A stretch of DNA of 64,000 nt, taken from the NCBI RefSeq assembly GCF_900070355.1, contig NZ_LN849456.1, positions 2,894,881 to 2,958,880 of the forward strand, written 5' to 3'. Of this stretch, positions 17,295 to 26,226 are shown one piece after another. Both the position numbers and the translations under genes were made by a program. The notes beneath the pieces were generated by a model, which ran no database searches, was not told the origin of the DNA, and was given only the letters and a program-made list of their open reading frames with translations. This DNA is from Devriesea agamarum (GTDB taxonomy: Bacteria > Actinomycetota > Actinomycetes > Actinomycetales > Dermabacteraceae). Each line of letters opens with the position of its first letter. Position 1 is the first letter of the stretch.

Positions 17295-18782
17295 ATGACC
17301 TATCTTCGACGCCATGACGTGCGCGGACGCCAACTCACGGTCCGTGAACTCCTTACCCTCGTACCACGCCCTGCCGTCGATGTTCATTCCGTCACGCCCG
17401 CCGTGCGCGAGATCGTCCAGGACGTCGCCGCCAGGGGAGCGGTGGCCGTGAGCGACTGGTCACAACGACTAGACGGAGTACGCCCACCCTCGTTGCGGGT
17501 ACCCCAAGAAGCCATAGCCGAGGCAGAACGAAACCTCGATCCCGCCGTGCGCCAAGCCCTCATGACCGCAATCGAACGCGTCAAAGCCGTGGACTCCCAG
17601 CAACGACGCCAGGACGACGTGGTCGAGGTGATCCCCGGCGGAGTCGTACGCCAACGATGGGTGCCGGTGCGCCGAGTCGGACTCTACGTTCCCGGCGGAC
17701 GCGCGGTGCTGCCCAGCAGTGTCGTCATGAACGCCGTCCCAGCCCTCGTCGCCGGAGTTAAACAGCTCGCCCTGGCCTCCCCGCCGCAAAAGGAACACGG
17801 CGGCCTGCCACACCCCACCGTCTTAGCGGCCTGCGCACTCCTAGGCATTGACGAGGTCTACGCCGCAGGCGGAGCCCAAGCCATCGCGCTCTTCGCCTAC
17901 GGCTCCACCGGACGCACCGCAGGTTTCGCCGATCCCGATGCCCCAATAAATGGGACCGACCCCGCCGGTGCCGCCGATGCCATGGATACGACAGCCCCAG
18001 TAAACGCGGCAGGCCCCGTAAACGCGACGGCCCCGGTGGATGCGGCAGACTCGCTATATGCGACCGACCAGGTTGACCCCGTGGACCTGGTCACCGGCCC
18101 CGGTAACGTCTACGTTGCAGCAGCAAAACGCCTCGTCAACGGCACGGTCGGAATCGATGCCGAAGCTGGGCCCACCGAAATAGCTATCCTCGCCGATGAC
18201 AGCGCCGATCCCACCGCCGTTGCAGCCGACCTCATCTCCCAGGCCGAACACGATGTGCTCGCCGGCAGTGTGCTCGTGACCGACAGCGACGAACTCTTGA
18301 CCGCCGTCGAAAAACAGCTCGCGATCCAGGTGCCGCAAGCCCGCCACCACAGCCGCATCGACGAAGCGCTCCGCGGACCCCAGTCAGGTGTCGTCATGGT
18401 GGACGATATCGACCAAGGCCTCGCCGTCGTCGATGCATACGGTGCTGAACACCTCGAAATCATGACCCGCAACGCCGCCGAGGTGGCTAGCCGCGTCACC
18501 AATGCGGGAGCTATTTTCGTGGGCCCCTATGCGCCGGTCAGCCTCGGTGATTACGCAGCTGGTTCCAACCACGTGCTGCCCACCGGAGGAACCTCACGAC
18601 ACAGCGGAGGACTCGGCGTACAGACCTTCCTGCGCGGAATCCACGTGGTCGAATACAGCAAAGAAGCGCTGGCTGCCTCCCGTGAAGCAGTCCTCACCCT
18701 CTCCACGGCAGAAGACCTTCCCGCCCATGGCCGCGCGGTCACCATCCGGTTGGAGGATGAAAGCTCACCCAGCAAAGGCTGA
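17295..18782 (+). CDS. hisD: Histidinol dehydrogenase HisD with inserted hexapeptide array
   Basis: Zn-dependent NAD enzyme for the last two oxidations of histidine synthesis. [18 protein letters not shown] (about 117-134), [41 protein letters not shown] and the metal or substrate segments [11 protein letters not shown] and [17 protein letters not shown] are all there. At 495 aa it is about 55 residues too long. The excess is one block (about 205-262) between FAYGSTG and the LVTGPGNVY motif. The block is built of 18-bp units and would form a surface loop. All catalytic motifs remain, so it is probably active. It begins the his block, but a minus-strand DUF3054 gene separates it from hisC. Confidence 0.95.
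   Translation: MTYLRRHDVRGRQLTVRELLTLVPRPAVDVHSVTPAVREIVQDVAARGAVAVSDWSQRLDGVRPPSLRVPQEAIAEAERNLDPAVRQALMTAIERVKAVDSQQRRQDDVVEVIPGGVVRQRWVPVRRVGLYVPGGRAVLPSSVVMNAVPALVAGVKQLALASPPQKEHGGLPHPTVLAACALLGIDEVYAAGGAQAIALFAYGSTGRTAGFADPDAPINGTDPAGAADAMDTTAPVNAAGPVNATAPVDAADSLYATDQVDPVDLVTGPGNVYVAAAKRLVNGTVGIDAEAGPTEIAILADDSADPTAVAADLISQAEHDVLAGSVLVTDSDELLTAVEKQLAIQVPQARHHSRIDEALRGPQSGVVMVDDIDQGLAVVDAYGAEHLEIMTRNAAEVASRVTNAGAIFVGPYAPVSLGDYAAGSNHVLPTGGTSRHSGGLGVQTFLRGIHVVEYSKEALAASREAVLTLSTAEDLPAHGRAVTIRLEDESSPSKG
17937..18080 (+). repeat. 18-bp x 8 in-frame array inside hisD
   Basis: Eight consecutive 18-base units encode hexapeptides in residues 215-262. The core three are [12 protein letters not shown] and TAPVDA (from ACAGCCCCAGTAAACGCG and relatives at 17991, 18009 and 18027), flanked by decayed copies such as TDPAGA and ADSLYA. 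The frame is kept throughout. Confidence 0.85.
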
Positions 18783-18826
18783 CAGTGTGATCATTGGCGG
18801 TTAGGCGCTGACGAGGCGACGAATAA

Positions 18827-18912
18827 TAAAAGCCGCCCCGAGACTAAACCGCCACCGCGCGACTAAAACGCCCCGCTGAGGCTACACGCCGCCGCGCAGC
18901 CAAAACCGCGTT
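18827..18912 (+). repeat. About 20-bp degenerate tandem array after hisD
   Basis: Units of 19-20 bases beginning (A)CTAAAacGCC..., for example at 18843, 18862 and 18882, fill most of the gap between the convergent hisD and DUF3054 genes. No terminator hairpin with a T-run was seen. Confidence 0.6.
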
Positions 18913-18913
18913 G

Positions 18914-19288
18914 TTAAGAAGCCGCGTTCGCCCGGGACCGGCGCATCACCAGCAGGGCAATAAGACGCCACCCCAGCAGGAAGATCGCCAGAGTGATCGA
19001 GGTGACCACCACGAAACCGGTTGCCGTCCCCAAACCGATCAGCGTTCGCAACGCCATCGCCCCCACCACCGTGATCGCCCACAGAAGAACACCGTGCGGC
19101 CATATCCGCACCGGGTGATGCCAAGAGCGCAACGCAAGGTGGCCGAGTAACAGCGCCGCCAAGAACGGCCACGCGGTCAAAAGGACCAGGGACATCGACA
19201 AAGGTTCACCGTGCTGGGCACGGCCGATAGTGGCAAACACCACCACCAGGATGATGTCGAGAGCAAGAGCCAGGGCCGGGAGTTTCAC
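18914..19288 (-). CDS. DUF3054 family membrane protein
   Basis: Small integral membrane protein of unknown function, about 125 aa from the GTG at 19288. Four hydrophobic segments are present. The family pattern is seen in DIILVVVFATIGRAQHGE near the start, TAWPFLAALLLGHLAL, and VVGAMALRTLIGLGTATGFVVV. The GTG is preferred over the longer frame (to 19360) because it places the first helix at the N-terminus and matches the usual family length; an AGGG lies upstream. It is encoded against the his genes. No role can be inferred from context. Confidence 0.75.
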   Translation of the reverse strand: MKLPALALALDIILVVVFATIGRAQHGEPLSMSLVLLTAWPFLAALLLGHLALRSWHHPVRIWPHGVLLWAITVVGAMALRTLIGLGTATGFVVVTSITLAIFLLGWRLIALLVMRRSRANAAS

Positions 19289-19377
19289 GCCCCACACCCT
19301 ACGCCAGATCGCCCACCTCACGGTGCGGTAACACCTACCCTGAACACCAGAACACCCCACGAGCCAGGACCTTTACC

Positions 19378-20540
19378 ATGGAGTTTATGAGTGCAACCAC
19401 CTCGCCCTCACCGGGATCCACCACAGTTCCGACGCACACCAGCTTCACCGCACCGGTGCGCGACGACTTGGTGGGCCTCCACGCCTACGGGGCCCCCAGT
19501 TGCGGGTTCGACACGCACTCAACGTCAACGAAAATCCCTTCCCCCCATCCGCGGCCCTCGCGGACGACCTCGCCACGGCAGTGCGCACAGCCGCCGTTGA
19601 GCTAAACCGCTACCCCGACCGGGACTTCATGACCCTGCGGACCGCGCTGAGTGACTATCTTGCGCGCGAGTCGCAGATCTCGCCGCCTCCCGCCGACACA
19701 GTGTGGGCCGCGAACGGCTCCAACGAAGTGATGCAGCATCTCTTCCAGGCCTTCGGCGGTCCGGGCCGCACCGCGCTCTCGTTCTCGCCGCACTACTCGA
19801 TGTACAGCGAATACGCCCGCACCAGCCTGACCACCTGGGTGGCAGAAGACCGAGGACCCGCACCCAAGTTCGAGCTAGACGCCAACCGAATCGTCGCCGC
19901 CATCCAACGGCACCGACCCGCGTTACTGCTGTTGACCAGTCCAAATAACCCGACCGGAACAGCGCTGGACCTAGACAGTGTGCGGGCAGCAGCACACGCC
20001 CAATCCGCGCACGGGGGCCTGGTCATCGTGGACGAAGCGTATGCAGAATTTCGACGTGACGGCGTGAAAAGTGCGCTCAGCGTCATAGATGACCATCCCA
20101 ACCTCGTGGTATCGCGCACAATGTCCAAAGCCTTTGCGTTTGCCGGCGCCCGAGTTGGATATCTAGTAGCGCACCCGGCCATTGTGCAGGCGGTGGAACT
20201 GGTTCGCCTGCCCTATCACCTGTCGGCGATTACCCAAACCGTAGCTCTGACCGCACTTGCCCACGCGGATGAATTGCTTGGCCACGTCGAGATATTGCGG
20301 ACCGAACGCGACCAGCTTGCAGAGCATCTGCGTCACCGCGGATACGACGTCGCTCCCTCCGACGCCAACTTCCTGCTCGTGGGAACCTTTGCTGATCGCC
20401 GAGCGGTATGGGAAGGTCTGCTGGAACGCTCCGTGCTGATTCGTGAAACCGGACCCGACGGCTGGCTCCGCGTATCGGTGGGAACCCCGCACGACAATCA
20501 GGCATTTAAAGCCGCTTTGAAGGAGATTGATCCGCGATGA
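19378..20540 (+). CDS. hisC: Histidinol-phosphate aminotransferase HisC, with apparent frameshift
   Basis: PLP-dependent class I/II aminotransferase of histidine synthesis. The normal N-terminus ([14 protein letters not shown]) is read from the ATG at 19378, with AGGACC upstream. The rest ([17 protein letters not shown] through the PLP lysine motif [17 protein letters not shown] and the end) is in another frame, open from 19500. The switch falls in a GGGGCCCCC run at 19489-19497. One extra C would restore [18 protein letters not shown] exactly. So either there is a one-base deletion, a phase-variable or slippery tract, or a sequencing error. All catalytic parts are in the downstream frame, whose only own start is TTG at 19500. 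It overlaps hisB by 4 bases. Confidence 0.85.
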
Positions 20541-21241
20541 CCACTACCTCTGACGCGGCCGCATCACACCCCGCAAAGAGCCACGCCACGACCCAGGCGC
20601 TATCCGAATCCCACAACAGTGCACCTGAACCGGGGCAGCCTCAACCGCGCCGCGCCCGAATCGAACGCACCACATCAGAATCCAGCGTCATCGTTGACCT
20701 CACAATTGACGGAAGCGGACACTGCGATATCCAAACCGGCGTTGCGTTCTACGACCACATGCTGACTGCGCTCGGCACTCACGGACGGTTCGACCTGCGC
20801 ATCCAAGCCCACGGCGACACCCATATCGACGTTCACCACACCGTTGAAGACACCGCAATCGTGCTCGGGCAAGCATTGCGCCAAGCCCTCGGAGATAAAC
20901 GCGGAATCCGCCGATTCGCCGATGCCTGTGTCCCGCTCGATGAAGCACTGGCCCACTGCGTGGTGGACGTGTCCGGCAGGCCCTACTGCGTTCACAGCGG
21001 TGAACCCGCTGGCCAGGAATACCATCTCATCGGTGGACACTTCACCGGTTCTCTGACCCGTCACGTGCTGGAATCCTTCGCTCACCACGCAGCGATCTGC
21101 CTACATATGCGCGTGCTCGCCGGAAGAGATCCGCACCATATCGTCGAGGCGCAGTTCAAAGCCCTCGCACGGGCACTGCGCACCGCCTGCGAACACGATG
21201 ATCGGGTGGGGGACATCCCCTCTACGAAGGGATTGCTATGA
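20537..21241 (+). CDS. hisB: Imidazoleglycerol-phosphate dehydratase HisB
   Basis: Mn-dependent dehydratase of histidine synthesis, single-function form. About 38 residues of low-complexity leader precede the core [20 protein letters not shown]. Metal-binding His/Glu motifs are [22 protein letters not shown] (about 96-109), and [12 protein letters not shown] with [16 protein letters not shown] near the end. It ends with the usual DIPSTKGLL. The ATG overlaps the hisC stop and the stop overlaps the next gene, so the block is translated in a coupled way. Confidence 0.96.
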   Translation: MTTTSDAAASHPAKSHATTQALSESHNSAPEPGQPQPRRARIERTTSESSVIVDLTIDGSGHCDIQTGVAFYDHMLTALGTHGRFDLRIQAHGDTHIDVHHTVEDTAIVLGQALRQALGDKRGIRRFADACVPLDEALAHCVVDVSGRPYCVHSGEPAGQEYHLIGGHFTGSLTRHVLESFAHHAAICLHMRVLAGRDPHHIVEAQFKALARALRTACEHDDRVGDIPSTKGLL

Positions 21242-22020
21242 ATGAAGGCACGCCACAGGACCCTCGGACACCGGGGCGCGACGGCGATCACGATATTGAC
21301 GCTGAGTTCGCCCGGCTCATGCAAGGGGCCGGCTTTGGAACCTTGGCAGATGATGCCAACACATCCGCAACCGACGACGCTGCCACCTCCCCGACTGATG
21401 CCGCTGATACAGAGCTAAGCGGCACACAGGCTGAACCGAGTGGCACGCGCGCTGACCTGAACGATCCAGGTGCTGGCACCCCCGCCGAGGATGCGCAGCT
21501 CATCAGCCCCGACAGTGAGCTGACCGTTGACGATATTCTCGCCGCCGGTGACGCAAACAAAACTCCGCCGATGGCCGTGATCGTGACCCCGATCGCCTCA
21601 GCCAAAGGGCTCGCGGGCCTGCTCCGAATCAGACGCGATGCCGGTGGGAAAGACCCGGACGCCGCGCTACCGGAATCGCTGCGCGTCATCCCCTGCCCAT
21701 CAGGGGCTATCGCCGTGGCATCCCTCGACGAATCCACCGCGCACCGCGTCGGTGAACTGATCTCGCGCGTTTTAGTCCGTGTTCCCGTCGCTCTTTTCTG
21801 GCGGCGCGGTGATCAGATGACCGCGACCCGATACCACGGGGGAGAACGCGGGGATGACGTGCCACCTGCCCTAGTACTCGGTGCCTGCGATGACCTCGTG
21901 GAAGATTTCCTGCTCGGCGTCGCAACGGTGGACGACCGCGATGACGCAATCGACCCCTTCTCAATTGGAAAAATGCAGGCTCTGGCGTGGATCGCCTCAG
22001 CCGGGCGGAGACGGGAATGA
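21238..22020 (+). CDS. Conserved hypothetical protein in the his operon
   Basis: 260 aa, function not recognised. An acidic low-complexity half (about 1-105, with the near repeats LSGTQAE and PSGTRAD encoded by 21-bp units) precedes a folded part starting near [20 protein letters not shown]. That part has [21 protein letters not shown] and [30 protein letters not shown]. No membrane segment, signal peptide or known catalytic motif is visible. The start and stop overlap hisB and hisH by 4 bases each (ATGA), which argues for a role tied to histidine synthesis or its control. Confidence 0.75.
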   Translation: MNEGTPQDPRTPGRDGDHDIDAEFARLMQGAGFGTLADDANTSATDDAATSPTDAADTELSGTQAEPSGTRADLNDPGAGTPAEDAQLISPDSELTVDDILAAGDANKTPPMAVIVTPIASAKGLAGLLRIRRDAGGKDPDAALPESLRVIPCPSGAIAVASLDESTAHRVGELISRVLVRVPVALFWRRGDQMTATRYHGGERGDDVPPALVLGACDDLVEDFLLGVATVDDRDDAIDPFSIGKMQALAWIASAGRRRE

Positions 22021-22736
22021 CCGGGGTCAACGGCGCACAGACGGCATCATTGCACGTAGTGGTGCTGGATTACGGTTCCGGCAATGTTCGTTCAGTAGTG
22101 CGTGCGCTCGCCGCCCAGGGCGCAACCGTGGAACTGACCGCTGACCCCGACACGGTCATGGCCGCCGACGGACTGGTGGTACCGGGCGTTGGCGCCTTCG
22201 CGGCATGTATGAGCCAGCTGCGAAAAGCCGGTGCCCCCGCCCTCATCGACCGTCGATTAGCTGGAGGACTCCCGGTACTCGGCATCTGCGTAGGCATGCA
22301 AGTTTTGTTCACCTCCGGAGAAGAACACGGCGTACGCAGCGAAGGCCTCGGACAATGGCCCGGCGCGATCACCCGTCTAAACGCACCAGTCGTCCCCCAT
22401 ATGGGATGGAACACCGTGGACGTGCCGCCGGGATCCCGGCTATTCCAGGGCATTGAGGACCAGCGTTTTTACTTCGTCCATTCCTATGCGGCCCATAGCC
22501 TGGACCTCGACACCTACGGCCCGTTCCCCGCCCCGCACCTGACCTGGTCGCAGCACGGCAATGACCGATTTTTGGCGGCGATTGAAAACGGCCCGCTCAG
22601 CGCCACCCAATTTCATCCCGAAAAGTCTGGAGCCGCGGGAGGTCGTTTGCTGCGCAACTGGCTAGCCACCCTGCCCCAGCGCGGTGGCATTCGTAAACCC
22701 GGTGAAGGAGACGCCACATGCTGTACGGATACCTGA
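22017..22736 (+). CDS. hisH: Imidazole glycerol phosphate synthase subunit HisH
   Basis: Glutamine amidotransferase subunit that feeds ammonia to HisF. The class I GATase fold is clear: [13 protein letters not shown] at the start, oxyanion motif [12 protein letters not shown], catalytic Cys in LGICVGMQ (Cys about 91), PHMGWN, and the His/Glu of the triad in QFHPEKSG (about 200-202). The ATG at 22017 overlaps the preceding stop; an upstream in-frame ATG at 21987 lies inside the previous gene and is not used. hisF is not within the window near here, so it must be elsewhere. The last 19 bases overlap a small membrane-protein gene. Confidence 0.95.
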   Translation: MTGVNGAQTASLHVVVLDYGSGNVRSVVRALAAQGATVELTADPDTVMAADGLVVPGVGAFAACMSQLRKAGAPALIDRRLAGGLPVLGICVGMQVLFTSGEEHGVRSEGLGQWPGAITRLNAPVVPHMGWNTVDVPPGSRLFQGIEDQRFYFVHSYAAHSLDLDTYGPFPAPHLTWSQHGNDRFLAAIENGPLSATQFHPEKSGAAGGRLLRNWLATLPQRGGIRKPGEGDATCCTDT

Positions 22737-22882
22737 GTCTGGCTATGGGTTGCATTCTGATCGGCGGATCCTGGTCGTTCTTCCGACAGAAAAAGCCGTG
22801 GTGGTCCATTGCGGTGCTGCTCGTTTTAGGGCTGATCACCGCAGGTGCCGGGCTCTGGCGCATTGTCACCGAACCGGTGTAA
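22718..22882 (+). CDS. Small membrane protein (54 aa) between hisH and hisA
   Basis: Function not recognised. ATG at 22718 with a strong SD (GAAGGAG, 7 bases upstream), overlapping the hisH 3' end in another frame. The product has two hydrophobic helices ([19 protein letters not shown] and [20 protein letters not shown]) joined by a positive turn FFRQKKP, giving a hairpin topology. The SD and clean two-helix pattern make it a likely real gene missed by length cut-offs. Confidence 0.7.
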   Translation: MLYGYLSLAMGCILIGGSWSFFRQKKPWWSIAVLLVLGLITAGAGLWRIVTEPV

Positions 22883-22959
22883 CCCGTACCCTCTCCCACC
22901 CCGCTGAGGCCTTGGCACCCACCCGTGCGTAATTCCCCCGATAATCAAAGGAAAACAGT

Positions 22960-23694
22960 ATGACCACCCCGATTCTCGACCTCCTTCCCGCCGTCGATGT
23001 CGCCGACGGACAGGCCGTTCGCCTTGTGCAAGGCGAAGCCGGGTCTGAGACCAGGTACGGGGCGCCGCTGGATGCTGCCCGAGTGTTTGAGCGAGCGGGA
23101 GCCCGGTGGCTGCATTTAGTGGATCTCGACGCCGCATTCGGACGGGGCAGCAACGCTGATCTGCTTGCAGAAGTCGTGGCGTCGGTGTCCATGGACGTTG
23201 AGTTATCCGGCGGAATTCGCGACGACGACTCACTTGCCCGCGCGCTCGCCACGGGGTGCCGCCGGGTCAACCTCGGCACCGCAGCCCTTGAAAACCCCGA
23301 GTGGACAGAGAGGGTCATCGCTGAGCACGGCGACAAAATCGCGGTCGGCTTGGACGTGCGCGGAACCACCCTGGCCGCACGAGGATGGACTCGCGACGGA
23401 GGCGATCTGTGGGAGACTCTCGCCCGGCTCGATGCCGCTGGCTGCGCACGCTACGTCGTCACGGATGTTCAGCGCGATGGCACCCTTACCGGCCCGAACC
23501 TGGAGCTTCTGCGGCAGGTATGCGAGGCCACCTCCGCCCCGGTGATCGCATCGGGTGGAGTCTCCAACCTCGAGGACCTCGCTGCTTTGCGCACCCTCGT
23601 TCCGGCAGGTGTCGAAGGCAGCATCGTCGGTAAAGCCTTGTATGCGGGCGCATTTACGCTGGATGAAGCCTTTGAGGTGGCGGGTCGGCCATGA
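22960..23694 (+). CDS. priA: ProFAR isomerase HisA / PriA (bifunctional with TrpF)
   Basis: (beta/alpha)8 isomerase of histidine synthesis; in actinobacteria this PriA form usually also serves tryptophan synthesis as phosphoribosylanthranilate isomerase. [18 protein letters not shown] starts the barrel, with the first catalytic Asp in it. [50 protein letters not shown] (second catalytic Asp) and [15 protein letters not shown] complete the barrel motifs. No trpF was seen here. The SD AAAGGAAAA is upstream. The stop overlaps a possible start of the next gene (ATGA). Confidence 0.93.
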   Translation: MTTPILDLLPAVDVADGQAVRLVQGEAGSETRYGAPLDAARVFERAGARWLHLVDLDAAFGRGSNADLLAEVVASVSMDVELSGGIRDDDSLARALATGCRRVNLGTAALENPEWTERVIAEHGDKIAVGLDVRGTTLAARGWTRDGGDLWETLARLDAAGCARYVVTDVQRDGTLTGPNLELLRQVCEATSAPVIASGGVSNLEDLAALRTLVPAGVEGSIVGKALYAGAFTLDEAFEVAGRP

Positions 23695-23771
23695 CCGCCG
23701 CGGATCGTTCCCTCCCTGGTTCCAGCGGGCGAGGTGCAGGCTTGCCAGAACATTTCCGCACTAAGGACCCC

Positions 23772-24509
23772 ATGACCGATACCGCGGGGACTCCGTGGGC
23801 TGGGCGCGGGCATGTCACAAATCCCTTCGCGGGTGATCGTGGGGAGATAAACCCTCAGGTCGCCGAGGCACTTGCGCGCTTTGATGCAGGTGACGATGAG
23901 GCTGCCGTCGGGGTGGTGCAGACTCTGGCTGGTCAGCGAGTGTTGGTGCCCGTGCTCGCAGTCAGCACCGAGGAAGAAGTTACGGCTGACGGGCACCGAG
24001 CCGACAACGCCGCCGAGATGTCGATGGTTACGCTATCTGGTCCCGATGGCACCCTGGCCCTGCCCGTCTTCACCTGCGTATCCGCGATGACAGCCTGGAA
24101 CCCGCAAGCCCGCCCGGTCCCCATGGTTATTGAACAAGCAGCGCAAGCGGCTGTTGCGGAAGAGTGCACCGTGTTAGTGGTGGATGCTGCGCGTGCACGT
24201 CCGCTAGTTCTTGGTCGGGGAGTTCTGTGGGCATTAGCGCAGGGCCGCGCATGGATCCCGCCCTGGGAAGATCCCGACGTGATGGCCGTGCTCCAAACGT
24301 TACCGCAGCAGGATTCACGTATTTGCGCGGTGAGTGCGGGACCGGGACAGCGGCGTGAGGTTGATATTGCGCTCCATTTGATTGACGGTCTCGACGAGCA
24401 AGAGCTGCAAGATGTCGTCGCCGGAGTGGAAAGTGCTTTAGCTGTGTCCCAGGCTGTCGCGGAACGCGTGAGTTCTTTGCGGATCGTATTGCGGCGTCGC
24501 GATATCTGA
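23772..24509 (+). CDS. SseB family protein
   Basis: Cytoplasmic protein with an SseB N-terminal domain. INPQVAEALARFDAGDDEAAVGVVQTLAGQRVLVPVLA is the family-type opening; TLALPVFTCVSAMTAWNPQARPVP and LVVDAARARPLVLGR follow. SseB-type proteins are common next to his genes in Micrococcales, function uncertain. The ATG at 23772 follows AAGGA by about 5 bases. An earlier in-frame ATG at 23691 overlaps the hisA stop (ATGA) and may be used by coupling, adding 27 non-conserved residues. Confidence 0.82.
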   Translation: MTDTAGTPWAGRGHVTNPFAGDRGEINPQVAEALARFDAGDDEAAVGVVQTLAGQRVLVPVLAVSTEEEVTADGHRADNAAEMSMVTLSGPDGTLALPVFTCVSAMTAWNPQARPVPMVIEQAAQAAVAEECTVLVVDAARARPLVLGRGVLWALAQGRAWIPPWEDPDVMAVLQTLPQQDSRICAVSAGPGQRREVDIALHLIDGLDEQELQDVVAGVESALAVSQAVAERVSSLRIVLRRRDI

Positions 24510-24663
24510 GGGGATGCGCGGTGGTGCGCTTCGATATGTGATCCGGTGAGTGAAGGTGCCGCGTCGCGGCACGTGAGGTCGCGAGAGGTGGTGCGCCGTT
24601 GCGAGACCAGAGGTGATGTGTCGCCTACTCGACGTGTGCCTGTGAATCGGCCACAATCGACTG

Positions 24664-25968
24664 GTGGCCCTTTCCCAGTACCGCCAGGTGCTTCACCGCC
24701 CGGGCGCAGCTTCTCTCCTCATCCTTGGTTTCATTGCTCGCATCCCATTTTCGACGATGGGGTTATTGCTGACCCTGCATACCGTGACGACTCTGGGCGA
24801 GACTTATTTTGCGGCAGGCTTGATTGTGACCGCCTCGACGTTGGGGTCAGCAATTTCATCGCCGTGGCGTGGCCGGCTCGTCGATAAATACGGGCTGCGC
24901 CGGGCACTGCTGCCCTCGGTCATCGTGGAAGCTGTGGTGTGGCTGGTGGCCCCGCATGTGGGGTATTGGTTGCTGCTACCGCTGGCTTTAGTCGGTGGTC
25001 TGTTCAATGTGCCGATCTGGTCGGTGATCCGGGTTGCCCTAGCGATTATGGTTCCGGCATCGCTCCGGCGCAGTGCCTATGCCCTGGACTCTGTGTTCAC
25101 CGAGATCGTCTACATGATCGGTCCCGCCGCTATTACGGTGGTCGCCGTGGTCATTGGAACCCGTCCGTCCATGATGATCGTCGGGGTTGCGGTTGCTCTG
25201 GCCGGGCTCGGTCTGATGTGGGCGAATCCGCCCACCCGCAGTGACGATATGACCATCCCTGCAAAACTGGATGCCCCGTTGGACGTGATGGAAAACGCGG
25301 CGTTGGCTGCGGACGGTGAACTGGGCGAAAAGCGTGCCAGGGAAGACCATGACATCCGGAGTGCCCGCACCCCGGATGGTCGCATCACTGCCCGTCGTCA
25401 GTTGCTTCAACCCGGTGGGATCGCAGCTTTAGTGGCAACAGCTGTGGGCAGCATGATCATTACGGCAACCGACGTCTCTGTTGTGGCCGTTCTCGGTCCC
25501 GACAAGAACACAGTGCTGATTGGGATTGTGATCGCTACCTGGTGTGTGGGCTCGGCAATTGGTGGATTGGCATACGGCGCTTTGCGTACGGCGATCTCAC
25601 CTCTGTGGGTGCTCTTTATTCTGGGTGCTCTGACGATCCCGATTATGTGGGCGCATAGTGTGTGGCAGGTTGCGCTGTTGATTCTGGTTGCGGGGCTTGG
25701 ATGCGCACCGATTATTGCCTCGACCGGGGATGCGATTGCTCAGCGAGTTCCGGAGGAAGCCCGGGGCGAAGCCATGGGATGGCACGGTTCGGCTATGACC
25801 GTCGGTGCGGCGGTAGGTGGCCCCATTATCGGTTTCGTGATTGACACGTTGTCTCCGGGGTGGGGGTTCGGCGTGTCCGGGATGATCGGCGTGATCTGCG
25901 CGGTCGCTGGTTTGCTGGCTACGCGTCATCACCGTATGAAGCTTCGGGCTGCGCTAGCGCGGAGCTAG
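24664..25968 (+). CDS. MFS transporter
   Basis: 12-helix major facilitator protein of 434 aa, substrate not inferable. Helices 1-6 (about 12-185) and 7-12 (about 248-425) are split by a hydrophilic loop of about 60 residues (ANPPTRSDDMTIP...). A motif-A-like SPWRGRLVDKYGLRRALLP lies between helices 2 and 3. The GTG start has no SD. CACAAT at 24652-24657, 6 bases before it, could be the -10 of a leaderless transcript. The gap to the next feature has no clear terminator. Confidence 0.85.
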   Translation: MALSQYRQVLHRPGAASLLILGFIARIPFSTMGLLLTLHTVTTLGETYFAAGLIVTASTLGSAISSPWRGRLVDKYGLRRALLPSVIVEAVVWLVAPHVGYWLLLPLALVGGLFNVPIWSVIRVALAIMVPASLRRSAYALDSVFTEIVYMIGPAAITVVAVVIGTRPSMMIVGVAVALAGLGLMWANPPTRSDDMTIPAKLDAPLDVMENAALAADGELGEKRAREDHDIRSARTPDGRITARRQLLQPGGIAALVATAVGSMIITATDVSVVAVLGPDKNTVLIGIVIATWCVGSAIGGLAYGALRTAISPLWVLFILGALTIPIMWAHSVWQVALLILVAGLGCAPIIASTGDAIAQRVPEEARGEAMGWHGSAMTVGAAVGGPIIGFVIDTLSPGWGFGVSGMIGVICAVAGLLATRHHRMKLRAALARS

Positions 25969-26226
25969 TGGACTGGACGAGTCCTGGGCCCGGGTGTGAT
26001 GTTGCCGGGCGCGGATCGGGTGCCTTACCTGATGCATAGGCCCATCCATGCGCCGTGTCGGCTGCCAGGAGTGTCGGTTTGTGTTGCTCCCACGCTGTCT
26101 TTATACCGTTTCTCGCTGGGCGAGGCTAACCCTTGGCCTCGCGATCCCTTTGTGCTCAGGGGCAGTTGGTGGCTGTGGGTGGTGTTTGCTGGTTTGGTTG
26201 GGTTGGTGTTGTGTTGGTGGGGTGGT
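25969..26226. other. Gap between convergent MFS and secreted-protein genes
   Basis: Contains a 7-bp stem hairpin GCGAGGC...GCCTCGC (26120-26142) without a T-run. It may serve as a weak terminator for either gene. No gene seen. Confidence 0.4.
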
